Source: Acanthamoeba lenticulata (taxonomy: Eukaryota; Discosea; Longamoebia; Acanthamoebidae). From it: a stretch of DNA of 57,783 bases. Of the stretch, positions 39,515-49,507 are shown piece after piece. The stretch spans positions 1-57,783 of the forward strand of contig NAVB01000178.1 in NCBI GenBank assembly GCA_002179805.1, written 5' to 3'. The translations under genes were made by a program, and so were the position numbers. How positions within the stretch are numbered: the stretch's first letter is position 1; each line of letters opens with the position of its first letter. Under the pieces are notes generated by a model. It was not told the DNA's origin. It saw nothing but the letters and a program-made list of their open reading frames with translations, and searched no databases.

Positions 39515-42500
39515 ATGAGCGGCTGGGGAGCGGAAGATGCCGAAAGGCACGAAAGGTTGAGGAATGAGGTCATGAGGGAGCTTGTGGAGACTGAGGTGGC
39601 TTATGTTGAACATCTGAAGACCATCGTCCAAGTATTTTCCCCACTTCATCCCTTCTCGTCCTCCACGAGTAGACGGTTCTCATTCACACCGCGCCTTTCT
39701 TATGTCGTCCTAGGTGTTCGTCATCCCCATCAAGGCTCAGGGGCTGTTGAACGCGGCCGAAGTGTCCAACATCTTCTCCAACATCACGCTTATCCTCACC
39801 ATCAACACGGAGCTCATGAACGACTTGCTGAAAATCAAAAAGTCGAAGCCGTCAACGCAAAACATCGGCGAAATCTTCCTCAAGCTGGTGCGCCCTTCCT
39901 CTTCATATTTGCCCTTTCTCCACTGCTGTTGACCCCCTTCCCCTTCTTCCTCTCTTTCTCTTCTCTTCTCCTCTACTGCCCGCAGGCGGACTACTTGAAG
40001 ATGTACACACAATACTGCTCCAACCAAGGGCGCGCGCTCGCGGAGATCGAGAACCTGAAGAAGACCAGCCCGCAGTTCGCCACTTTCCTCGAGGCACTGT
40101 TCCCTTCTTCTTCCTCTTCTTCTTCCTCCTTTTGCTCTTCTCGCACGCGGGCCACTTCTTTGCCGCCCAAGTCTCACGGCCTCCCCCCGTTTCGTCCCCG
40201 GCCCTCTTCGTGTCCCAACAGGAGTGCAAGAAGAACGAGCGCTGTCAGCGACAGGACATCGGCAGCTTCATCATCAAGCCCATCCAGCGTATTTGCAAGT
40301 ATCCGCTGCTGCTGAGAGTACGCGCTACCTCAGGAGAGGGAGAAGGAGAAGGAGACGAAGAAGAAGAGGAAGGAGAGGATCGAGGCAGGGTTCTCACGTA
40401 AGGCTCCTTGCTTGGCTGTTGGGCTGCGCAGGAAATCGTGCAACACACGCCCAAGGACCACTTTGACTACGAGAACCTGCTGGCCGCCGTGGCCAAGGTG
40501 ACCGAGGTCGTGACCGACGTCAATGAAAACAAGCGCAAGGTGGAGAACGTGCAGAAGCTCCTCGAGGTCCAGAACGCCATCGTCACCGAGGCCGGCGCCG
40601 TTGGGGTGCGTCGTCATCATCATCATCGTCGTCGTCGTCGTGACTCACTGCGCTTCCTTCCTCACGCCAAACCAGACCCTGAAGCTGGTCGAGCCCGGCC
40701 GCAAGTTCATCCAAGAGGGCACGCTGGTGGACCTCAGCGCCGGCAAGGAGATGGAGCGCAAGTACTTCCTGTTCAACAACCTGCTCATCCTGGCGCGGCC
40801 CATGCTCAAGGGCAAGAACCAAACGGGCGTGCTGTACAAGCTCAAGGACGAGATCATCCTCAAGCAGACCTTTATTCGCGACAACGAATGTACGTTTGTC
40901 GTGAATGGCGCCGTCAAGCCAATCCACGTTGTGTTGTTTATTGTTGACACGATTGGCTTTTTTGTTGATGCGTGTCCAGCGGCCATTGCCAACGCCTTTG
41001 ACTTGGTGAACATGGTGACGACCAAGTTCTACACGCTCGCGCTGCCTTCGCTCGAGGAGAAGCGCGGCCTCATGCAGAAGCTGAGCGAGATCACCAACGA
41101 GTACACGGACAAGGCCAAGAACGACTCCACGCCCGACCAGCGCGGCGGCTATTCGATCAACCTCAGCGGCACCGCCATCCGCGGCAAGCAGGACCTCCAG
41201 GCCGGCCTGTCCAACAGCATGGTGCGCTTTTTATATTTGTTTATATATTTATTTCTACATCATATTGATAAGCAATTATAAATTATTAAAATTAATATTT
41301 ATTTATGTTTTTTAATATATTTTAAAACTTAACTGTGTTGCCTTGCAGGTGTTTGGACAGCGGAAGGAATCGGAGATTCTGACGCTGGAGAAGAAGGAGC
41401 GCGAGCTGGAGAAGGAGCACAAGAAGATCAGGGCCGACTTTGAGGCCGTGCTCAAGAGCAACGCGATCGTCCTCAAGAAGAAGGAGCGCATCAAGCAGCA
41501 GCTCACGGCGCTCAACGAGGAGAAGGAGAAGTTCCTCCAGCGCGAGTTTGACGAGCGCGTGATGATGTGGGACGAGGCCATGCGCAAGCGCAACTTCATC
41601 AACTCGGAGCAGCGCCGCAAGATCATCGACCTCAAGCGCCGCAAGGACGAACTCCGCGACGACTCCAAGGAGCTCGACCGCGTGGCCAAGGAGGTGCGCC
41701 GCATCAAGGACGAGCGCGATCGCGCGGCAGAGGCCGGCGACGGCATCCGCGGCATCGAGCGCACCGAGCTCGACGTCTGCACCGAGGACCAGGTCTCCTC
41801 CTACGACTGGAAGCGGCCCTACCCGCGCCAGCTCTACAAGGCCTTTGACCTCATCACCGCCCTCTCGCATGAGTGCGTCTCGCCCGCCCCACAGCTTTCT
41901 TTTTCTTTTATTATCATTTGATTTATTATCATTTATTTAGTAAATTATTTATTTATTTTAATTTTAATGGCCTTGCGATGTGGTGGAACCTCGCAGCCTC
42001 AACCTGGAGCTGGAGATGCCCGAGATCGTGCTGGTGGGCCTGCGCGGCCACGGCAAGTCTTCTCTCCTCGAGGCCTTCCTCGGCCACCAGTTCACCGACG
42101 TGGGCTATGGTACGCTATTTAACATGAATCAATTATTATTCGTATTATTTTACGAAATATCGAATCGAACGCTGATCACGGGCTGGCAATGGCGCAGGCG
42201 CCACGAGGCGACCGCTGCACCTGCAGATCAAGAACAACGCCGAGCGGCGTGAGCCCCGCGTTCTCCTCAGCTACGTGTCGAGGTCGGTCGCCCTCTTCTC
42301 TCCCCCCCCCAACTCAGTAATCGTGGAAAAGAAAAAAGGCTCACGCGGGGTGTGAAAAACGTTTTCCACAACAGGAACGGCGTGCAAAAGTCGCAGTCCA
42401 TCTCGCTCTCCCACTTCCCAGAGGTGATGCGGAAGAAGAACCAGGGCGCCTACTCAGCCTCGTCGTCTTCTTCTTCCACGCCTTCGTCCTCCATGTCGAC

Positions 42501-45500
42501 GATCGTGATGTCGTCCTCGCGCAGCAAGGACGCCCACAAGGACAAGGACCGGCCGTCCTTGTCCTCGTCCTCGTCCTCTTCTTCCAAGGACCGTTCGCGG
42601 CGCGTCAGCTCGGCCAACAAGGAGGATTCTCTGATGGGCAAGACGTCCGCAGCTGGTGGAGACGAGACGTCGAGCCGACGGGACAGCCGCTCGATCAGGC
42701 GCCACCGGGACGACGTCAAGCTGGGCGACAAGCTGGGCGACGCCCTCGAGGCCGCCGCGTCGACGGCTCCCGACGCCGCCACGCCGACGTCCCCGCAGGG
42801 CGGCGACGGCATGCTCCAGTCCGGCGACGGCGAGAAGAAGATCAAGCGCGAGGGCAGCCGCAAGATCGAGACCAACATCAGCTTCTCGGTCGACGCGCCC
42901 AGCGAGGCCGCTGGCGCTGGCGCCGTCCCGTCCCCGGCCAGCATCGGCGGCAAGGCCCCGGCGTCGCCCCGTGGGACGGCGACTTCGGGGGCGTTCCCGC
43001 GCTCGATCTCGTCGCCGCGCCTGCAGGCCAATGCCGTGACGAAGGAGCCCACGTCCAGTGGTCGCAGTAGCAGCGGCCGCGACGCCCACACCGGCGAGAT
43101 GCCGGCGATCGAGGTCGCCTCCAGCAGCTCTGCCTCGTCAGCCGCCTCGACTTCGCTCGCGACCAACTCCCCGCGTCTGCCCAGCCAGAGTACGTGAATT
43201 CATTTTTTAATATTTTAATATTTTAATATTTATTGTTTTTTAAATTTTTGTTTTGTTTTGAATTTTTAGTGTTGAAAGTCATAATACTCATCTTTCTCAT
43301 TTTATTTTTATTTTTAATTTTGTTTTACATATCCAGCCATGTCGGCGCTGAGCGCGCAGGCGCTGGCCGACCTGGGCCGACCGATCAACGCGACGTACGA
43401 GTACCAGAGCACGTTCGACATGACGATCATCGACGCGCCCGGGCTCGCGTTCCGCTCGGGGTCCAAGGCCGAGATGACCGAGACGGAGACGGTCGTGCGG
43501 AAGCTGATCGCGCCGTCCAACCGCGTCATCGTCGTCGTGGAGGAGTTCATCGACGCGCAGAGCGACAGCGCGAGCTACGGCCGCAACTACGTGCTCGACC
43601 TGGTCAAGGAATACGACCCGACGTTCTCGCGCACGGTCTTTGTCTACTCCAAGTTCTACAACCTGATGAAGCAGTTCAACACGCCCGAGGAGCTGAGCAA
43701 GCAGATCTCGCTGCGGCCCCGCAACTCGTTCTACACGAGCCTGTTCCACGAGGCCGTGCGCACGCGGCTGGCCAACCGCGAGGACTTCCAGCGGCGCGTG
43801 ATGCACTGCTACTACCGCGACCTGCTGAGCCTCGAGAAGCTGGACTACGACAAGACGCTCAAGAAGCGGCTTGGGATCAACCGCCTGAGGCGCTACCTGC
43901 TCGAGCTGACGTGGACGCGGCACAAGGAGCTCATTCCTCAGATTCCGACCATGATCGACACGCTGGCGGCGCGCACGGCCGACCGCCGCACGGTCATACA
44001 GCGCCAGCTCGAGGCCGCCGTCCGCGAGCTGGAGACCGACCGCACCGGGCGCGTCATCAAGCTCCGCTTCATCGCGAGCCGCTACCTCAACGAGTTCCTC
44101 GCCACGGTCTTCCACGCGCTCGAGAGCAACTTCTCGGCCGTCTTCAACGACGTCGCCGGCGGCGAGCTCCTCAGCGACTACGACCTCTTTGACAAGTCGC
44201 GCGGCATGGTCGGCCTGGCCGACACGGCCGTGGCCAAGGACGTCCGCTGGCGCACGCCCTTCTGGAGCGACAGCCTGGGCTCTGGCGGCGCCCAGCTGCG
44301 CCGCTTGATCACCGAGTTCCGCGGGCTCGTCGAGAACCTCGAGATCGGCCTCAACCTGCTCGAGCTCCAGGCCATCCCCATGGCCGACCGCTCGCCGCTC
44401 GAGTACGTCACCAAGGCCGCCGAGGTCGCCGAGACCAAGTTCCGCGACGCCTTTGAGCCCTTTGTCAACAAGCTCTTTGACCGCACCCTCGGCATCTTTG
44501 CCCGCCTCACCGACATTGTCGACACCACCCTCAAGCGCCGCGCCGCCCACTCGACCTCGGCCGCTTCCCCGTTCGCCGCCTCGCCCAACGCCTATCGCTT
44601 CTCGGCCTACACCAACCCGGCCTCGTCCTCGGCTTTGGGCTCGAGCTCGGCCGCGGGCACGAATCCCGGCGGCAGCGGCGCCTTTGGCAATGTGGACCAG
44701 ATGTACAACGACCTGCTGCTGGGCAAGAAGCTCAAGTACTCGTCGCCGCAGCTGTCGTTCCGCGTGCGCGACGGCTACCAGACGCAGGTCAAGAAGATCC
44801 TGCGCCTCGCGCGCGCCAAGTGCGGCGAGGAGCTGGCCCACCGGCGGCTAGTCTACTTCCCGACCCTCCTGGCCGACGAGCGCGTGCGCGGCTACGCCAT
44901 GGCGCCCCTCCTGTCCCTGCCCGGCGGCGCCCACGGCGCCGGCTCGGCCTATTCTTCCGGCCACAACGCCGGCCGGGCCGCCAACTCGCGCCTGCGCGGC
45001 AGCCTCATCCGCCGGCCCAACGCCGAGCTCACGCCCGGCGACGCCGCGGCGGCCCATTCGGGCGGCGGTGGCGGCCTGCATCCGGGCACCTCGCCGCTCG
45101 CTCTCGAAGTGCGCAAGCGGTCGGTCGGCGGCGACTTGTCGGACAAGACCACGACGCCGCCGCCGACCCCGACGGGCGTCCGCACGCCTGCCGCGGCCGC
45201 GACGCCCGCCAGCGCGTCGTCCGCCGCGCAGGCGCCCGGCTCGCCGCGCGTGTCTCTCAGCGAGCCCAGCCCGCCCTCGAATGGCAGCCAGGTTTCGACG
45301 GCCGGCAGCGCCAGCGGCGCCGTGCCCAGCCCGAGCTCGGGCGGCGGCGCCAGCGCCAGCGGAGGGCCCGGGCCGGACCGCGGTCTGGGCCTGCTGGGCC
45401 AGCGCAACTCGTCGATCGGCTCGCTGTCGTCGCTGTCAATGCCGTCGACGCCCAAGGGCGCGCCGCCGCGCACGACGCTGCTGACGGACTCGATGGAGCG

Positions 45501-46079
45501 CCTCCTGACGTCGGCCGGCGGCGGCGGCGGCGTCGGCAGAAGCGCGCTCGTCCGCAGCGGCAGCGGGATCAGCATCAACATGTCGGCCAGCCGCGGCTCG
45601 CTGCACATCGCCACGGGCTGGCAGGACACCGAGGACCGCCTGCGCCGCGAGTTCGTCCCGCTGGCGTCGCGCTACTTCAACGACATCCGCGACCGCGTGG
45701 CGCGCAACACGCTCCTCAAGTACCACGAGTTCTGCGTCGTGCCGCTCCTGCACGACCGGGGCGTCCTGACCAGCGCCCTCCAGCGCAAGCTGAGCGAGCT
45801 GTCCGACGAGGAGATCGAGACCCTGTTTGACGTCGGCTCCTACATCGACCAGCTCAAGGCCGTACGTTGTCTTCCTCCTCTCTCTTGGCTCTTCTTGTGC
45901 TGATGCGAGTGACGTCCCGACAGGAACTGGCCAAGCTCGACGACGTGCTGCAGGTGTGCGAGGAGAGGCGCGCGCTGTTCGCCACCCTCCAGCCCGACTT
46001 CTGCCACCCGGCCCACGAGACCCGCGACAGGTCGGCCTCGTTGGCCTCTTCCTCGTCCGGCAAGACCTCGTCGTCGTAG
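39515..46079 (+). CDS. RhoGEF (DH-PH) fused to a DRP5/ARC5-type dynamin GTPase
   Basis: Thirteen exons starting at 39515, 39714, 39986, 40222, 40432, 40676, 40980, 41349, 41997, 42198, 42375, 43337 and 45924 sum to 5343 nt, one frame of 1780 residues. Residues about 15-223 are a DH domain (RNEVMRELVETEVAYVEHL, then FIIKPIQRICKYPLLLR). A PH domain follows (YFLFNNLLILARPM). Residues 376-500 are a charged coiled coil. The GTPase begins at 558: P-loop GLRGHGKS (564-571), switch TRRPLHL (Thr590) and G3 DAPG (920-923). It continues into a dynamin stalk (RLGINRLRRYLLELTWTR, GGAQLRRLITEFRGLVE, SRYFNDIRDRVARN). The closest match I recall is the plant ARC5/DRP5 and amoebozoan Dlp clade, which acts in cytokinesis or organelle division. 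Two Ser/Pro-rich insertions lie in the GTPase and stalk. The intron after exon 3 seems to start with GC. In G4 the Asp is replaced by Tyr995. Confidence 0.85.
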
Positions 46080-46345
46080 AAGTTTCTTCTCTTTAAGAAG
46101 CGGGCCACAAGGAGGTGGAAGCTTCGCTTTCTCTTGTAGTTTGTTTTTTGGTGATGCTGGGCGGCGACAGTGTTTTAAATATTTCTAATCCGTAAAATAA
46201 AAGGTGAATACTATCGAGTGTGCAAAAAAATTAAAATAAAATAAAAATACGAATGTTGACCAGGATATATCTCTATATATCATAATAAAAAAAAATCACC
46301 AACTCTCTTCTCTCTCTATCTCTTCTCCCTCACGTTCCTCCTCGG
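46080..46345. other. Convergent 3' flanks, AT-rich
   Basis: These 266 bp lie between two convergent stop codons and are AT-rich, with AATAAA-like strings near 46195 and on the minus strand near 46280. They probably hold both polyadenylation regions. Confidence 0.5.
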
Positions 46346-49060
46346 CTATGGCCGGGCATTAAAGGAAGACGTCTCCTCGGCCCACTCGTACTCGGTCGGC
46401 GCCTGGCGCCCGGGCCGCACGCCCGCCCCGCTGTTGGACGGCTGCCGCCCGTTGAACTCGCTGTCGTAGCGGCCGTCGTCGTTCTCGGACCGCGACCGCG
46501 GGATGAAGGGCTGCCGCGGGTTCGGCGCCCTGCTGGCTTTGCTGGGCAGAACCCCGCTGCTGCTCAGGATCTTGGCCGTGGCTCTCGGGCCTCCACCGGC
46601 CTGGACTGAGCGCGTCGGCTGCCTGCGCCCGGAGGGCGAGAGGACCTCGAGCTCAAAGTCGCCCAAGTCCTGGTGGTCGTCCCCGGCGTTGCTACTACTA
46701 CTGCTGGCGTACACGTACACGTCCTCGTCGACATGCGCGTACGCGTCGGGCCGCTTCGCGCGTGGCTTCTGCTGTTGCTGCTGCCGCCGCTGCGGTTGAC
46801 GGTGCTGCTGCTGCTTGCCGTTGGGAATGGCGTGGCGCTCGAGGTCGTCGACGACGTGCATGTCCTCGTCCTCGTAGATCGAGAGCGGCATGCGCTCGTT
46901 GGAACGGCCCATGTAGGCCACGTTGGCACCGGCGGCGGCGGCGGCGGCGTGGGCGACGGTCGAGCGGACGACGGCCAGCATGACGAGGCCGACGATCAAG
47001 GCCAGCACGACGGCGCCGGCGATGAGGCCGCCCGTCGACGTGTTGCTGCTGCCCCCGCGGCCGGCCGAGACGACGAGGACCACCTCCGGGTCGTAGGCAA
47101 AGGTGTAGGCAAAGGCCGGGAAGGTGAAGCGGACCAGCGCCATCTGCGCGCCGGTGGCCGCCGCCGTGACGAGCTCGACCGAGTGGCGCGCCTCGACGAT
47201 CTGGTCGTCGCACACGGCCCGGTCGAACACGACCAGGTTGACCTCGAGCTGCGGCTGTTGCGACTCGTCGCTGCTCAGGGTGTAGGTCGTGCGGCCCTCG
47301 CGCGGGACGCCCACGCGGCGCTTGACCGAGGTGATGGCGGTCGCGCCGCCGCTGCCGAGCTCGAGCGAGACGACGAGCGAGAAGGCGCCGGCGGCCGGGT
47401 CAAAGGGCCAGGCGCCGTCAAAGGTCAGGCGCCAGTTGACGGCGCCGCGCTCGACGACAAAGGCGATGTTGGCAAACTCGAGGCGGGTGTCGTTGACAAT
47501 CGGGTGCGTAAAGTTGAAGGCCATCGGCACGTCGTTGAGGGTTGTCGCAAAGGCAAACGACTCGACGCCCGTGCTGGCCACCTCGCTCGCCGACGACGTC
47601 GTCACCTCGTAGCCCGTCTCGGGCAGGTCGACGGCTGGCCAGTAGCCGCCGCCGCTGTCGCTGTCGGCGCTCGAGTGGAGCAGCTCGTAGCGGAGGAACC
47701 GGAGCAAGACCGAGCGGTTGGCGGCCGCGGCCTCGACAACGCGCACGTTGGGGCCCTGCGCGAGGAAGACCAAGCGGGTGTCGAGGTCCGGGTACTTGCC
47801 CGTGGCCGGCGCCGGGGAGTTGCTCGGCGTGGGCGTGCGCGTGGGCGTGCGCGAGGGCGTGTGGCTCTTGGACGGCGTCGGCGTGCTGCTGGACGACGGC
47901 GACTCCGACGGCGTGAACGACGGCGACAGCGACACGCTCGGGGTGGTCGACGGCGGCGGCGTGAGTGAGCCCGAGGGCGACGCCGACGGGGAAGCCGACG
48001 GCGAGGGCGACGGCGGGGCCGACGGCGAGAACGAGGCCGACGGCGAGAACGATGGCGTGGACGTGGGCGAGATCGACGACGTGGGCGAGTTGGTAGGCGT
48101 GACCGTGGACGAGGCGCTGGGCGAGGGCGACGGCGGCGGGGTCGGGGCCTCGTCGAGCGCCCGGCGGAGGACCTGCACCCAGCCGCCGTCCTGCGTGCCG
48201 ACGGGCCGGGCCTGGTACCAGTCGTAGCCGATCCAGGTGACGATGCCCTGGCCATAGGTGGTCCGCATGAGCGTGCAGCCGCCGTCGGTCCCGGCCTTGT
48301 ACTGAAGGCACGCGCTGGCGTTGACGCCGATGTCGTAGTGGTAGACGAGGTCGAGCCCGGCCAGCGAGTAGGTACAGTTGGCAAAGACCGAGCCGCCGCG
48401 GGCCGCCGTCGGGACCGACGGGTTCTGCGAGGAGCCGCCCGGGCCCCAGTCCTGGTTGAACACTTGGGGCACGATTGTGAGGTTGTCCCCGAGCTGGACA
48501 AAGAGGCCGCCCACGGCCACGAACATGCGGATCTGGTTGATCACGCCCAGGCCCATGTAGTCCAGCGGGTCGGCGGCGGCCGGCCGGCCGGCCTCGCCGG
48601 GCTCGGTCAGGATAAGGACCTGCGCGTCGTCCAGCGCCGTCCGCCACTCGGCCACGGAGTTGGTGTTGATCAGCGTGTAATGGAAGCCCCACCCGCTCAG
48701 GGTCTGGATCAGGTTGTAGGCCTCGCCGCTGCCGTCGTCGGCCAGGTCGCACAGGTTGGGGTCGTACAGCACGGCCGCCCGCGGTAGCGTCGACGACGCG
48801 GCCGCCGCAGAGGCCGCGCCCAGTCGCAGCAGGAGCAACAGCAGCGCGACGAGTACTGGCAGGTGCTTCGTCTTGTGGGAAATGGGGAATGGAGACTTGG
48901 AAGAGATGAAGGAGGAAGAGGAAGAAGAAAGAGGAAGCACTGCAGATGGTCGCATCATGGAAGGCGGACAGAAGGAAGGAGAAAATCGAGGAAGATTATG
49001 GGCATCTATGGCGGGATGTGATCGCATGGTGGTGGCTGCTCTTCGCTGCCATTGTTCCAT
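46346..49060 (-). CDS. Type I membrane protein with Ser/Pro/Thr-rich stalk
   Basis: This intronless gene encodes up to 904 residues from ATG 49060. The hydrophobic signal segment (LPVLVALLLLLLRLGAASA) lies about 65 residues in, so translation may begin at a later Met near residue 35; the first ATG is kept provisionally. The N-terminal lumenal domain (AVLYDPNLCDLADDGSGEAY, VLILTEPGEAG, QIRMFVAVGGLFVQLGDN, TWIGYDWYQARP) has the look of a ThuA or glutamine-amidotransferase-like fold, but the catalytic residues were not identified. Next comes a stalk of about 120 residues rich in SPSPSPSAS-type repeats, probably heavily O-glycosylated. A beta-rich domain with N-glycosylation sites follows, then one transmembrane helix (GLIAGAVVLALIVGLVMLAV) and a cytoplasmic tail with Gln/Arg runs and acidic clusters. 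It is likely a surface receptor or adhesin. The family was not recognised. Confidence 0.75.
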   Translation of the reverse strand: MEQWQRRAATTMRSHPAIDAHNLPRFSPSFCPPSMMRPSAVLPLSSSSSSFISSKSPFPISHKTKHLPVLVALLLLLLRLGAASAAAASSTLPRAAVLYDPNLCDLADDGSGEAYNLIQTLSGWGFHYTLINTNSVAEWRTALDDAQVLILTEPGEAGRPAAADPLDYMGLGVINQIRMFVAVGGLFVQLGDNLTIVPQVFNQDWGPGGSSQNPSVPTAARGGSVFANCTYSLAGLDLVYHYDIGVNASACLQYKAGTDGGCTLMRTTYGQGIVTWIGYDWYQARPVGTQDGGWVQVLRRALDEAPTPPPSPSPSASSTVTPTNSPTSSISPTSTPSFSPSASFSPSAPPSPSPSASPSASPSGSLTPPPSTTPSVSLSPSFTPSESPSSSSTPTPSKSHTPSRTPTRTPTPSNSPAPATGKYPDLDTRLVFLAQGPNVRVVEAAAANRSVLLRFLRYELLHSSADSDSGGGYWPAVDLPETGYEVTTSSASEVASTGVESFAFATTLNDVPMAFNFTHPIVNDTRLEFANIAFVVERGAVNWRLTFDGAWPFDPAAGAFSLVVSLELGSGGATAITSVKRRVGVPREGRTTYTLSSDESQQPQLEVNLVVFDRAVCDDQIVEARHSVELVTAAATGAQMALVRFTFPAFAYTFAYDPEVVLVVSAGRGGSSNTSTGGLIAGAVVLALIVGLVMLAVVRSTVAHAAAAAAGANVAYMGRSNERMPLSIYEDEDMHVVDDLERHAIPNGKQQQHRQPQRRQQQQQKPRAKRPDAYAHVDEDVYVYASSSSSNAGDDHQDLGDFELEVLSPSGRRQPTRSVQAGGGPRATAKILSSSGVLPSKASRAPNPRQPFIPRSRSENDDGRYDSEFNGRQPSNSGAGVRPGRQAPTEYEWAEETSSFNARP

Positions 49061-49507
49061 TTGTGAAGTATCAATTGGTGGTGGCTGTGGAAAGGAGAAT
49101 AAAGAGATCTCATATGAGCTAATGAAGATCCCCCCACAAAAACGATTTGAAAAGAAAAAAGGAATTCAGGAAAAGAAGAAGGCACCCAAAGAGACCGTGG
49201 CGAGGCAAGCATAGACTATGCAAGCAGGCCTAGTGATTGCCGCAGCGTGAGCAATCCAAAGCCAATCGTTGCTTCTCTCGGGATGTTGTTCTGGCGGGCC
49301 CGCGCGTGGAACTCTCTCCAGCCGGCTGGAGTAACGGCAGTCAACTCCTTAAAGGGCGAGCTTAAGGAAAAGACGACTTTTCCGATTTAATTTTGAGTAT
49401 CTCTTTGAAAAATCGATTTTCACAAGAAAAGGAGAAACAAAAAAAAAAAGAAAAATTGAAGAAGCGGAAGATGAAGGTGAGCTCTTCATCGCTTGCTCGC
49501 TCGCTCT
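49061..49507. other. Intergenic region between flippase 3' end and type I membrane protein
   Basis: These 447 bp contain the promoter of the membrane protein and the 3' flank of the flippase. A-rich runs occur near 49139-49180 and 49438-49456. No ORF or RNA gene could be supported. Confidence 0.5.

Noticed and set aside
43297..44841. 514-codon minus-strand open frame opposite the dynamin GTPase
   Set aside because: It is a shadow of the GC3-rich dynamin exon: the translation is repetitive Ala/Val/Glu/Arg without motifs, while the plus frame carries DAPG and the dynamin stalk.
46673..47968. 431-codon plus-strand open frame opposite the type I membrane protein
   Set aside because: Low-complexity Arg/Gly/Ala/Val translation with a non-ATG start. 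The minus strand has a signal peptide, stalk and transmembrane helix.
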